64,000 nt of DNA from Leptoclinus maculatus (lineage: Eukaryota > Chordata > Actinopteri > Perciformes > Stichaeidae). The notes below the pieces were generated by a model. The model did no database searches. It was not told where the DNA came from and was given only the letters and a program-made list of their open reading frames with translations. The stretch spans positions 22,666,887-22,730,886 of the forward strand of contig JAVDOI010000011.1 in the NCBI GenBank assembly GCA_032191485.1. Direction: 5' to 3'. Position numbers and translations under genes: made by a program. This document shows, piece after piece, positions 33,101 to 46,147 of the stretch; positions within the stretch are counted from its first letter, which is position 1; each line of letters starts with the position of its first letter.

Positions 33101-33856
33101 CAAGCATGTCTGTAAGTGTTTGACTCAGAATTAAACCAGTTACTAAAATCTGCATATTGTTTACAATTATCGTTTGAACTTTTAACCGGACAGAGTTTGT
33201 GGTGATAACAGCTCCGTTTTACCTCTTTCTTTCCTGAAATACCACAAGAAAATGATTTGACTTTGACAGCAAACCCTAACCCAGCAACATGACATGTTTA
33301 TTTTCACGATTCTTCAAAACTTCTACACACAGAAAATGTACATGTTAGACCCTTAAACCCGACACATAACATATAAGCCCCTATGGACTCCAATTTGATT
33401 ACGTCCTTGGGGACTTCAAACACTCTCACACCCATACATAAGTACATTTTGTTTCTTCACACCTCAACCTTTCCGAGTGCGTGTAATGTGTGTGCATTAT
33501 ACAGACTGGGACCCTGCTTAGATCTCCTCGTGCTCTGGTGTCGGGATATCATTATCAGAGACAGACAGACAGAAAAGCAAAGCAACAGAGAGGATGAAAG
33601 ATATGGGGGATTGTAATGCTCTAATAGTGTTTGTTCTGTCCTCTCTCTCTCTTTCTCTCAGTCCCTCAGTATATGCGTGTGTGTGTGTGTGTGTTTGCAT
33701 GTGTCCATTGAACCCACTCAGATACCCTTTCACCCAAAGCCGACATTCACTCTTTTTTTCGTTTCGCTCTTTCTTTATCTGCATTTAGTATACTTATTCT
33801 GTAGGTCATGAGGGTTTCATTTAAACACCCCTTTAATACCCTTAACCCTCAACCTC
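33100..33856. other. No gene recognised; short (GT)8 near 33678
   Basis: Contains a (TCTC)n-like patch at 33640-33660 and a (GT)8 tract. ORFs across these are artefacts. Confidence 0.5.
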
Positions 33857-33922
33857 CACACACACATATGCAGTACATACATACACACACATATGCAGTA
33901 CATACATACACACACATATGCA
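33857..33922. repeat. Tandem ~25-bp units around CACATATGCAGTACATAC
   Basis: Two full units (CACACATATGCAGTACATAC plus ATACACA) and a partial third ending CATATGCATGCC. Confidence 0.85.
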
Positions 33923-34050
33923 TGCCGTGAGATTCCGTTTTCATGCATACTTTCATGGCAGATCAAACATCAAACGAGCTGCCGCTGCCGTCTTAGCAAG
34001 TGTGTCAGTGTTCATGTGTTGGAAATGAAGCGAGAGGAGGACTGACCTTG

Positions 34051-34051
<1 letters not shown>

Positions 34052-34087
<36 letters not shown>
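34052..34087. repeat. (TG)18 microsatellite
   Basis: 18 TG units. Confidence 0.96.
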
Positions 34088-34093
<6 letters not shown>

Positions 34094-34496
34094 TGTGAGT
34101 GTGTGTGATGGGCGTGAGGTAGTGCAGAGGGGGCCGACGGAGAGGGCTAGATAAAGACAGCCCAGTGTTTGTTGATGAGGGGGCCTATATGTGAGAATGA
34201 GAGTGTCAGAGGAAGACTGCGGCCACTATGAGCGAGCCTGTGTGAGAGAGGGAGAGTTTAAAGTGCGTAGTAAAACCTAAGTGTGTGTGTGGGAGCAATA
34301 AAGGAACTGTAGTATCCTCAAGGTAAAGGTGAATCAAGCAGAATGTACCAGGGTCAGTGAGTGAACTTTTCAGCATAAGGTGACCGTAGATAAAAATAAA
34401 AAAAGACCCTCAAGTGTAGACCCGCACGTTCACGGTGCACACATGTATGCGCTCATGCACCATAGCCGTTTTCATTAGGATAAGCGCTTATCGTAG
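34088..34496. other. No gene recognised
   Basis: GC-balanced at first, then AT-rich. No domain. Confidence 0.5.
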
Positions 34497-34660
34497 GTCC
34501 TAAAGGTGGGAGATGTAACAGCTGTGCTCATAATCAATACTGCTATGGTTAGCAATGATTTTGCCAAGCAATTACATGCTTGGATACAATTCCCTTCTTG
34601 TTGCTTTTTGAATCAGTAAAGTAGGTAATTTATCTTCGTAAAGCACAGAAAACTGTGGCT
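34497..34660 (+). repeat. Low-copy repeat family E, copy 2
   Basis: GAGATGTAACAGCTGTGCTC, CAATACTGCTATGG, TTTTGCCAAGCAATTACATG and AGTAGGTAATTTATCTTCGT follow the same order as 29495-29645. Confidence 0.5.
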
Positions 34661-34833
34661 TATTGATAAAAGAAAAGAAATACACATGAAGACAACAATG
34701 TAATCAATGACAAGATGTAATCTGTGATTGTGTGTATGGTCGAAGGGATTATATGCCTGATATGAATATACTCTTATTAAATATATATTCTGTGGAGTTT
34801 TTGACTAGTTAAAGCTATTTTGAATGGAAAGCT

Positions 34834-35292
34834 CTAGTTGTGTTTCACCAAATGCTCGGCAAAGGTCCCCTCCTGAGTTGCCCGTTTCAGACGGCTGTCG
34901 CAGCTGAAATAGATGGCAACGGTGTAACTTCCTGCTTGTAGCCACCGCTTATCTTTGGTCTTCTGAATTTGTTCTTTTATATCAGCATTTCCACCGCGCG
35001 CAACCGGAAATGTACTCTTGTAGTGTGTGCAAAACAAAGCGTTTTTCGGTGACAGGTACTTAATTAACAAAGGAAAGGAGTAAGACTCTCCGAGCTCAGA
35101 CCAACGCTCTCTTCGGTGTGACAGCTGACCGTTAGCGTCAGAGCTGCAAGCATCAGAGCTGCAAGCATCATAGCAACAGCCTGGATAACAACACATTGAT
35201 TGATTGACACACGTATAGACAAATCTATAGTTTTGAATTGTAGTGTGTTGTTTCTGTTTGTGATAATGATTGAGATAAAACATGATGAACAT
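34834..35292 (-). pseudogene. Relic of a BED-like zinc-finger transposase N-terminus
   Basis: A 152-codon minus-strand ORF. Its C-terminal half has FCTHYKSTFPVARGGNADIK followed by a lysine-rich run, then a block ending AQEGTFAEHLVKHN at the stop. From memory, fish proteins of the hAT-derived, BED-like zinc-finger type share the pattern C-x2-C, 'GG..DI..H', KH and a KHNQSF block. Here the second Cys is Tyr, the zinc-binding His after DI is not conserved, and the expected Gln after KHN is TAG, with Ser-Phe continuing after it. So this is a decayed fragment. The N-terminal 60 codons, which include a short DACSS repeat, look non-coding. Confidence 0.5.
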
Positions 35293-35971
35293 CTACGTAA
35301 GCTCTGAAAAGGAGTGTATTATTTTATTGATATTGTCATAAAAATGTGGCAAAAACCAGGACATTTTGGTAGTGATTGGTAGCATTTTTTGTTACAGATA
35401 TCTGTTGGGTTTCACATTTAGCTTAAAACCGTGACAACCACTGAGAAACTGGAATGTGTGGCCACAGTATGTTAGCAGCTGTAGATAGCTTATTAGCACT
35501 CGTGATGTGCTCTTAAGTCGCGGACGTTAAGGCTACGTAGTGGGCTAGTTAGCCAGGCATGCTAATGTTTACAGATCATGTAAGAGCACACAAACACACT
35601 TTTAAATTCATTTCTCATAATTTAGCTTTTGTGTTTTTGTTTTTTTGAAAGGCTAAAAGCACAAAGTACAACATGTCGGCACCTGCTGTCCCTAGTTACA
35701 GTTGCTAAGCTGCTATTTTGGCCAAACACTTTAAACAACTTGCTTAGGGAAAATAAACCTGGATGCATAGCAAAGCTATGTCACTACTTTTGACTTTTTA
35801 TTTCACTATTTGGACTAGTTAGTGGCTTAATATCATAACTATCTTGATATCATATCTTGACCGCATAATGCTAATATACATGTTTGTGGTTTGGACACGT
35901 ATCACAAACCCTTCCACATGAACCCCTTTGCTTTTGGGCCAAACCATCACTGTAGGCTACAGAGTACAAGA

Positions 35972-35973
<2 letters not shown>
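35293..35973. other. No gene recognised
   Basis: AT-rich, with several GCTAGC/GTTAGC words of the kind scattered in fish repeats. No second copy found here. Confidence 0.5.
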
Positions 35974-36006
<33 letters not shown>

Positions 36007-36032
36007 ATACACACACACACACACACACACAC
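35974..36032. repeat. Interrupted (AC)n microsatellite
   Basis: Two AC tracts (35974-36004 and 36009-36032) separated by AATAT, then a shorter tract. Confidence 0.95.
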
Positions 36033-36161
36033 TCACACACAATATACACAGCCTTTAGCAGTTGCATTAAGCCTAGCTGTGTTTCAGACTAAAAGGCTCA
36101 GAAAGTGGATAAAAAAAACCTCATATCCTCTTCTTTCTCTTTAATGCAATGCTATGTGCCT

Positions 36162-38726
<2,565 letters not shown>

Positions 38727-38823
38727 TGTGTGTGTGTGTGTGTGTGTGTGTGTTTGTACACAGAAAGCATGAGAAAATCTGATTGTGTTCTATCAATGTG
38801 ATTTCACATGGTTGGCTCAGGGA

Positions 38824-38873
<50 letters not shown>
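38727..38873. repeat. Two (TG)n microsatellites 73 bp apart
   Basis: TG tracts at 38727-38753 and 38826-38873, separated by unique sequence. Confidence 0.96.
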
Positions 38874-38874
<1 letters not shown>

Positions 38875-40085
38875 TGCCCCAAAGCTTCGGCAGCCTTTGT
38901 ATTCACAGCCTGTGGTCAAATCTAATTTAGTTTCTGTATTTTAAATTCAATCAGTTGAAAAAAAAGAAATTGATGTTTTCATAACCTCACCAAACCTGTG
39001 CTTCGGATCAATATTAATGCCTTTTATTTTTTGCTGTTCTCGCTGCCGTAGTTGTAATAAAGTGTTTTGTTTTTCACTTTTTTTACAGCATATCGGCTCA
39101 CACACAACACGATTTGGGACTGCCCTATTGTTTTTGTTTTGTAGCTTATAAACACTCAGAGATACACACGGACATTTTAACATCCATTTGAAAAACGTGT
39201 CAAATCCAAACAAGACTGAAACAAAACATTGAATTCACTTCATCATATTTCTTCTCAGCATTGCTCCAATTGGTCTTTACAGTATTCTTTGTAAATGTTA
39301 TCATGTGGAAGCCAAGGAGGGTTAAAAGAGGAGATGTAACGGTTTCAACATATCATTAGGGGTGCAACACGTGCAGTTTAATCTGGTAAGCACCTGCTGA
39401 AAGGCTCAGCAGCTGGCCCGTGATCATAGAACATGAGGATGATTGCATCCTTTCCCTGGGTTGAACACAGTGATGGTGTCATGGCGGCCTACTGTTTGGG
39501 TGCGAATTACAATTCTGTGATTACTGAAAAGACCAAAAACAAATGCTTTCTACTTAAAAAAAATATTCGATTGCATATTTGCCACCATGTATTTGGGCGC
39601 ATCCAAAAAGTTCTGTCAGGCCGATCGCAACCAAAGAGCCCCTGGGCGGACATCCTCTCTTTATTTATTGTGCCGTAAGTAGCCTTGGTAGCAGGTAGCT
39701 CCAAAATAAAAGCACTCTTTGACTCCTCTTCCTCGTGGTATTTAAATAATTCCTGGCTAACACGCATTCTGGTAAAATAGAGCAGAAACACCTAGGCTGG
39801 GCTGCACCAACAAGCATTGATTTATTATTGATTAATTTCTGTTTAGGAAATCCAAGTTTAAACAAAAATGAAAGAGTTTAATCAATATAGAGATGACTGC
39901 TTATGTGGCACCCTGGACATTTTAACGGCTACAATTATATGCTGAATTGTTATTGTATTAGTTTGTGTCATTACCTTGCCCCCCTTACTATTATTTTCTG
40001 GTTATTATAATTTAAAACGCTTTGTGTGACTTATAAACTCACCTACTTTCACCTAAAATAGCTGCAGGGCAATACCCATTTTCCG
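38874..40085. other. No gene recognised
   Basis: AT-rich, with short ORFs only. Immediately precedes the candidate promoter region. Confidence 0.45.
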
Positions 40086-40099
40086 CCAATAGGTGGCAG
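40086..40099 (+). promoter_or_regulatory. CTCF-like motif upstream of exon-like repeat
   Basis: CCAATAGGTGGCAG matches the CTCF core consensus except for one position. It lies 28 bp before the first exon-like block. Predicted only. Confidence 0.3.
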
Positions 40100-40126
40100 T
40101 AGCAGGTTTTGGGTTTGACTGGCGCT

Positions 40127-40228
40127 GTAATTCTTGTCAAAGACAAGCGAGTTAGACCAGCAACGGACAGTAGGGATCACAGATGCAGAGATTCATTTGA
40201 TACTGTCTGGTTGTATTCACAGGTGAGA
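40127..40228 (+). other. Exon-like direct repeat, copy 1 (putative 5'UTR exon)
   Basis: The 102-bp block runs from GTAATTCTTGTCAAAGACAA to TTCACAGGTGAGA. It is repeated at 40473-40575 with a single 1-bp indel. CAG|GTGAGA at 40222/40223 is a near-ideal splice donor. Inside is ATGCAGAGATTCATTTGA, a 5-codon ORF that would be a short upstream ORF if transcribed. The next 200 bp includes a CpG-rich spot (GTCGCGCGCGC at about 40365). I infer an untranslated first exon for the coding exon at 41265, but the block could equally be a non-exonic duplication. Confidence 0.35.
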
Positions 40229-40472
40229 TAAGTACATAAGCGGCGTATACATTAATATTAAGTTCGCTCCCTTTTGCGGTGCCATGTTTTGATGTGTATA
40301 AGGTGTTTAATACTGAAACGGAGGGCGGCGAACGAAGGCTAGCATCATTAGCTAAACGAGGCTAGTCGCGCGCGCTAGCAGTTTCGCGCCATAGTAACTT
40401 CAGTAACCTGGCCTGATAAGTGTATTGTTCCCATGTAAGGTTATACAGATAAATGATTTGATCACAATTCAG

Positions 40473-40575
40473 GTAATTCTTGTCAAAGACAAGCGAGTTA
40501 GACCAGCAAACGGACAGTAGGGATCACAGATGCAGAGATTCATTTGATACTGTCTGGTTGTATTCACAGGTGAGA
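40473..40575 (+). other. Exon-like direct repeat, copy 2 (putative alternative 5'UTR exon)
   Basis: Second copy of the 40127 block, 346 bp downstream in the same orientation and differing by one inserted A. The donor CAG|GTGAGA (40569/40570) and the 5-codon ORF are retained. It is preceded by CACAATTCAG, so an acceptor use is also conceivable. The near identity points to a recent or gene-converted duplication. Confidence 0.35.
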
Positions 40576-40844
40576 GAATAAATTAATCTGGAATAAACTG
40601 AATGGGCATTGTAATCATTCAGTGTGTAACACTTACACAAAATAAAATGATGAATACATTGGCGTGGTGTAGGCACCCAATAAGTCAGTATATCAGTGGC
40701 CTCACTCATGATTTGTCTGTTCAAATTTGGGCACAGTTTAAACTCTTGATTCCACGGGAGGATTTTCCTGTGAGGGCTCACCATTGCCCACGGGTGCTCA
40801 AGTGCTGGAGAGTTGGCACCTTTGGTAAAAAGTGGTTGACTTAA
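40576..40844. other. Putative intron sequence, no gene recognised
   Basis: A minus ORF of 137 codons (40524-40937) overlaps the repeat copy and family D and has no domain, so it was rejected. Confidence 0.4.
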
Positions 40845-41030
40845 ATCAGAATCAGAACCGTTTATTGCCATGGTATGTTGAACATACAAGGAATTTGACA
40901 TGACGGGAGGTGCACAACATTTAACAATCAACAACAATCAACACAGTGCAAAGTAGAAACATGTTATAATTTACAGAAAAATATAAAATAACGTAAATTA
41001 TAAAATAAAGTGAAATATAAAATAATTGAC
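40845..41030 (-). repeat. Interspersed repeat family D, copy 2
   Basis: ATCAGAATCAGAACCGTTTA, GAACATACAAGGAATTTGAC, AGGTGCACAACATT and CAATCAACACAGTGCAAA are shared with the 21.05 kb copy. It lies in the proposed first intron. Confidence 0.7.
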
Positions 41031-41136
41031 AGTGGACACTGCTGTTTGCATCCCTTCCCCAAGAAACAGGAGTTGTAGCCTCTCCGATTCTCATTACAAT
41101 ATTGTGAACACACACTGTAATGCTTGGTGTCAATGT

Positions 41137-41177
41137 ATATACTATATATACGTATATATATATATACTGTATATATG
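41137..41177. repeat. (AT)-rich tract
   Basis: TATA/ATAT repeats with near-palindromic structure. Confidence 0.8.
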
Positions 41178-41264
41178 ACAATCAGCATAGTACCTACAAT
41201 GTTATCTCTAACACGTTGTTCCCGACTGTCCTGATGTCTAAAGGTGCCAGTGGAGACTAGAGCG

Positions 41265-41355
41265 ATGAAGGCTTTATCCCTCCTCTTCCTCCTCCTCCTC
41301 CTCCTCGCCTCGGGAGCCTGTGACGGCGTCAAGTACATCTCCAAGAGGAACTCAG
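41265..41355 (+). CDS. Putative first coding exon with signal peptide, product unrecognised
   Basis: The ATG at 41265 (context AGCGATGA, G at -3) opens 30 codons plus one base and stops at CAG|GTAGGA, a good donor, so the intron would be phase 1. The peptide is a classic secretion signal: Met-Lys, then a Leu-rich core (residues 4-14, with ten of eleven Leu or Phe), then ASGA|CDG as a plausible cleavage site near residue 18, then DGVKYISKRNS. A possible acceptor (TGTCTAAAG|G, 41242/41243) precedes the ATG by 22 bp, allowing a spliced 5'UTR from the exon-like blocks at 40.1-40.6 kb. Caution: the Leu core is a (CTC)n run, so a chance ORF is possible. No further exon could be identified with confidence up to 64 kb. 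The protein would be secreted or a type I membrane protein. I do not recognise the family. Confidence 0.4.
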
Positions 41356-42605
41356 GTAGGATGAACCTTTGTTGTTTATAGGCGCACTTCAACGAGCTTT
41401 TCCCCCTCTTGAAAGTTCCCAGGCTTTGTCTTTTTTTTACTGATATTCTCTTTGTGTTTTTTGTATTTGTTTCACCGTCATGCACTTTCATTGCTAAACA
41501 CTCTTCAGACTCCTCTTGAAAACAACGATAAAGCTATACCTCTTGTCTTTTCTCATCCTCCTCTCTATTATTGCCATCGAATTTGCTCCCTCTCTTCTTT
41601 CCTAACAGCTCTCTTGTCCTATCTGATGCATGGATATCTCTTACCTTGATGCAATGGCTGCGTACCTCTACTTTGCTCCATCCGTCTCTTTCTTCTTCAC
41701 AATCACCCTCTAACTGGTCCCTCCAACCTCTACCTCAGAGCTCAGACAGCTGTTCACCCCCCCCCTCTCCTGTTACTGCCGAGGGTGTGTAACGATCAGC
41801 CCGTCTGCTGCTGTTGTGCTCATTTGTGTATCGGCAGAAATATGATGACAAATCTGCTGATGGTCTTTTCTTCGGGATCGATTTGTTGTGTCGCGCCGAT
41901 CGGCTTGACATAGAGAGTTTGACTGGGCTATCGATGATCGCCATGCGGTCTCAATAACGCTTTGCATGCTACTGTACACTACTTCTAGCTCTGTTTACAG
42001 CTAAAGTAGAGGTTCTGTATTCATAAATATTACCAATAGCATTTGTAATCGTATTGCCATGCGGCCCTGAAACGTGACTGAAAGTGACAAAAACACAGAA
42101 AATTACTTACCGACTTTTTAGCAAACTCAGGTCATCTAATTATAACAATCCAGTTAGAATTGATTCCCCTGTAATGTAATCCTGTCTCACTATTTGGCTT
42201 TCTTGTAAGTGACAGTGTGTGTTTAATCGAGGGAATAACAATCCCTTCGGGATCCTTTACGTAATTGCACACGCAGGGTCGGAGAATGACATCACAGGGC
42301 TGAGCTTTAACGGGCTTAAAAACATTATGTTCTAAATCAGCTTGTTGCTATGAAAGATGGGATCGTATTGGAACACCGGTTAGTACAGTTTATTCATTTC
42401 ACATGAGAAATGGTGTATTTATGTTTCTCTCTGTGCTCTTCTGACTGGTTTGAGGTGGGCGGGGCTCAGTTGAAGAATAGGGGGTACTCCACCAATCAGG
42501 ATTTAGAAACATTTGAATCAGAATCTTAGACACTTGGTGGGTTTAGTTTTGTATTCTAAAGGGAATAATTTGCCATTTACAAAAAAACAACAACAAGCAT
42601 GTACA
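41356..42605. other. Putative intron, no further exon recognised
   Basis: Pyrimidine-rich at 41540-41770, otherwise AT-rich. Minus ORFs at 41735-41979 have no domain. Confidence 0.4.
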
Positions 42606-42740
42606 GCTTGTGGCGAGAGTTAGATGAGGAGATTGTCAGTCTGTGCTATAAATATGAAGCTACTGGCAGCAGCTGGCTAGCTTAGCTTAGCATAAAGACT
42701 GGAAGCAGTTTAAAAGGTTAGTGTGTCTCTGTTCAAAAGA
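42606..42740 (+). repeat. Common teleost interspersed repeat fragment
   Basis: GCGAGAGTTAGATGAGGAGA, then AAATATGAAGCTACTGGCAG and GGCTAGCTTAGCTTAGCATA with AAAGACTGGAAGCAG. I know this string order as a very frequent fish genomic repeat, but it is single-copy in this window. Confidence 0.6.
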
Positions 42741-43661
42741 TATAGTTCAAACATTTTTTGGGGGCCTGGAAAAGTTGAGCAACCTGTGAAGTTAACATTC
42801 CCAACAAAGAAATAGTCCATAACAAAACAGAGAAGTTTTGATTTTTGAACTTTGGGTTTTGTACAGATTTAGTAATGAATGTGTTAGTTAGTGAGTTTAA
42901 TTTAGAGCTGCTTGTAAGGTGGATTTAGTTAGACTGACTTGTCTACATATTTGCTGAACAGACATGAAAGTGGTTTCAATCTTCTCATCTAACTGGCAGG
43001 AAAGTGTTATTCATTTAGTTGTGAATATTTCATTTTAAAGATGGATGATTTAAATGGGCCTGTATTGCATAAGATGAAAAAGGCAAAAAGTAACATATCA
43101 GATCATTTTTTTTGCACTGGCAGTAGTAAGACATCTTATGTAAGATAGAAGTAGTAAGATAGCAGCTTGTAGGCAATTCTGTGCTCAAAGGAGTTCAAAG
43201 GTCAGGCTCATCTGCAGAACAAAAGCCCGTGCAGCTGACAGAGATTTAGCAATGTGGTTGTGAGGAACTTTCCAAAAATGTCTTCCAGGCCATCCCAACA
43301 CCCACACGCATCCTCACCGTACGTATTATGTTGCAAACCTTCCAACGGAATAAAACGGTGATTCATCTTTAATCAGACGAATAGACAAAAGGCGATGAAC
43401 ACGACAACATTTGTTGCATTGTGTCGGGGTAAATCCGTCTTTTGTGAAGCTCGGGTTTCAGAGTGTTTTCTGCGCTCCTCGCTCGGTCTCATCTTTTACT
43501 CTCCCTTCCGTCATATCTCCTTCACACTCGGCGTGCTGACTGTGTGGGTGAGCCAGTGGGAGTTTTTGTTTGCTATTTTGCTGTGTAGATGTGCGCGTAC
43601 GCTGGCAGGCATACCTGCGTGTGTGAATGCTCCGCTTCATGTCATATTGAACAGTGACTGC

Positions 43662-43663
<2 letters not shown>
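42741..43663. other. No confident gene; one weak micro-exon candidate
   Basis: The 30-bp stretch 43289-43318 is bounded by TCTTCCAG and GTACGT, but has a weak polypyrimidine tract and low-information content. The 121-aa ORF (43395-43760) ends in a microsatellite and has no domain. Confidence 0.3.
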
Positions 43664-43712
<49 letters not shown>

Positions 43713-43820
43713 CGCTGTACATGTCCAGGTTTTAAGTGTGTGTGTGTGTGTGAAAACTAAGTGTGCTTCAGTGTATGCTCACTGCTATCCTTCTGTGTGT
43801 GTGTGTGTATGTGTGTGTGT
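43664..43820. repeat. Cluster of (TG)n microsatellites
   Basis: TG tracts at 43664-43710, about 43736-43752 and about 43795-43820. The ORFs running through them encode poly-Cys-Val and are artefacts. Confidence 0.95.
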
Positions 43821-44379
43821 GGGAGAGAGGTGTGCACAGAGCAATTATGTGATCAGAGCAGAGCCAAGCGGACATTTATGTGGGCGACCGCTACAGTCGG
43901 CCAAAGATAGGCTGATAGATCTCTTCTCTCCCTCGCTGCTTGTGTGTGTTATTGGACACCATATGGATAGAAACTACCATTTCCTTTTGTCCGTCTCCCC
44001 GCTGTGCTTTGATGTAGCACCCGCTGTAGCAAAAAAGTGGACAAATTGTGATGAGACACAGAGGCGAGAATGGTGGTGGTAGGTGAGGAGACGGTGAATT
44101 TTATACAGATCCACACTAACATAATAAATAAGTGTGAGCTATAGAAAAAAAAACACAATGACAAAGTACAGTATCCAATCCCTGTAAGGAAATCCTCGCA
44201 TCAGAGGTCAGATATTGTACACATCATCGGGTTTGGTGCCTTGCTCAAGGACACTTCAGAAGGGTGGATGTTTTCCTCCTACTGGCTTCTCACCCTAAAA
44301 CAACCTGATACACAAACATACAAAGACTGCAAAGTAAGGCAAAGTCCACGAGAGCCGGGCGGACATCTTTCTTTTTTTC
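43821..44379. other. No gene recognised; weak SINE scrap
   Basis: GGTGCCTTGCTCAAGGACAC at about 44232 resembles the SINE middle block (compare 15.7 kb), but neighbouring SINE landmarks are missing. Confidence 0.35.
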
Positions 44380-44890
44380 TCATTTAAGTTTTGAATTGTC
44401 CAAACACACCAACATCATTAGTTAGTCAATTTCCGTCCATTACGTGCATACGATCTATTCAAAATAAACATCCGTCTTCACAGGAAACTCAGTTGGGTTT
44501 GGGCAACCAACCTACTTCATTAGGTTTAGGAAACTATCATTATTTGGGTTAAGATACCCACAGACACTAAGTAACTTAAGTAACTTAAGTTAGTAACTTA
44601 AGTAACTTAAGTTACTTAAGTTACTTAAGTAAGCTAGTTCCATGACAAAAACATCAACATTGACTTCTTGTTCCACATGGGGATTGTCTGAAAGATCGCT
44701 GTTCGTTGGACTCATCCACCTCCACCTCCACCTCCACTTCCTCTCCCCCCCGTGTGCTTGGTCTTCATACTTCCTCATTTATGATTATGTGGATAACAAG
44801 CAAAACCTATTTTGTGGGATATCTCTGAATTACGGCGCATTCTTTTTCGTAGGTATTGCTAAAAATGCTGGATGAGATCAGCCTGCAGTT
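44380..44890 (+). repeat. Interspersed repeat family B with internal expansion
   Basis: Follows the family order: AATAAACATCCGTCTTCACA, GGAAACTCAGTTGGGTTTGG, TTAGGTTTAGGAAACTATCA, TTTGGGTTAAGATACC, the tandem tract (separate entry), ACATCAACATTGACTTCTTG, TTTATGATTATGTGGATAAC, ATTACGGCGCATTCTTTTTC and AATGCTGGATGAGATCAGCC. A (CCACCT)n patch is inserted at about 44717-44738. Confidence 0.75.
44568..44632. repeat. Palindromic tandem repeat of AAGTAACTT
   Basis: Repeated GTAACTTAA and TTAAGTTAC words, each largely self-complementary, fill about 65 bp. The matching position of the 58.9 kb family B copy has only a single GGAAGTTAC, so the array arose within this copy. Confidence 0.85.
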
Positions 44891-45147
44891 GGTAGAATAG
44901 AAAGTAATAGAGACATTTTGAATGGAATTGGTGTATTATTCTTTCTTCTTTCCCTCTCAAACCTCATTCACACCCCGGTGTGCTGATCATTCCATTGAAA
45001 GGAATCATATTACTGCTGCAATTTGTTCAAAATGTTTCAGCATTAGTTGCTCCAGCTGCTCATGTCCTTATCTGATCGCACAATTCAATGCAAGGCATCA
45101 GTCTCATGGTAGAAATGATGTCCAATCAGTAAAAGCTGGACATGTTG
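44891..45147. other. No gene recognised
   Basis: Ordinary AT-rich sequence between family B and the MITE. Confidence 0.5.
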
Positions 45148-45149
45148 TA

Positions 45150-46147
45150 TGAAGGCAAATCAATGTCGAAATCCGAGAGCGCAAATGAGATCCATGCGCG
45201 CGTGCAAATCAAACAGCCGCGCGCGTATTTTACTTTGGCGAGCGCTTTTACATCACTCCGCAATGTGTTCTACATTTGTCTGACAGGTTTTTGTAAACTT
45301 TTCAGACTGTAGAGGCTGATGAAATACAAATTATGTTAATGGCGTTGTTAAATAGAATAATTAAAAATGTGTTAAAGTCAAGTTGCTCAGATTGGATTAA
45401 ATTCACTCCATCATTCTATTACAGACAATGTGTGTTTGATAGTCAAACCTCTTGTGACAAACAGCTCAAAGAAACTCTTTGATCTTAATTGATTAAAACA
45501 TGATGTGATCATATTTAATCATCCTGTTGTGTTTACAGAAGTTAACAGATATAATTTAGTTGTATATAATATGAGCAACAATTTGGACCCACTCAAGGAT
45601 CTAGAGCCAAGATTAGGGACCACTGTTTGTATATTAACTGTTTGCCAAGTGAGTTTCCAAACTTAAGTCAACAGTAAACGTACTAATACCATACTGATGA
45701 AACAATCCACTACGAGTAAAATACCTGCATTCCAAACCTTAGTCAAGTATGTTATTATCAGCAAAATGTACTTTAAGTGCAGAAAGTAAAAGTACCCGTG
45801 CAGTAAAATGTACATTATTTACCCATGACCTGTGGTGCAATCTGAAAATCTCCCCCTAGCGTCTGTGTCAGAGTGATATCCGGTCTATCCAAAGACCAGG
45901 ATTGTAACCAATTAGATGTAGAGATACAATGGAGACTGGGTCCGCCCACTTACTGTCAAAAAGAAAATCTACTCGCGAGCGAGCAGGTTTAAGCTTCGCG
46001 AGCGACTTTTGCTCGCGCGAGAGTGAATTTTGCTCGCTGAGTGATGTAAAAGCGTTCGTCAAAGTAAAATACGCGTGCGGCTGTTTGATTTTAGCGCGCG
46101 CATGGATCTCATTTGCGCTCTCGGATTTTGACAGTGATTTGCCTTCA
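45150..46147. mobile_element. Non-autonomous DNA transposon (MITE) with 109-bp inverted repeats and TA duplication
   Basis: The left end TGAAGGCAAATCA and right end TGATTTGCCTTCA are inverted, both flanked by TA (45148-45149 and 46148-46149). Similarity continues over about 109 bp (45150-45258 and 46039-46147) with mismatches and small gaps, including GCGCAAATGAGATCCATGCG on the left and its partner on the right. Both arms are rich in CGCG, and the inner right side (45969-46035) holds several GCTCGCG/CGCGAGC subterminal motifs. The 780-bp centre has no transposase. TA duplication fits Tc1/mariner-like and some other superfamilies, and the terminal bases alone do not decide. Confidence 0.8.

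Noticed and set aside
40524..40937. 137-codon minus ORF
   Set aside because: Overlaps the duplicated exon-like block and a family D repeat, and has no domain.
43395..43760. 121-codon plus ORF with a hydrophobic segment
   Set aside because: The C-terminal third is microsatellite-derived Cys-Val, and the N-terminal part has no recognised domain.
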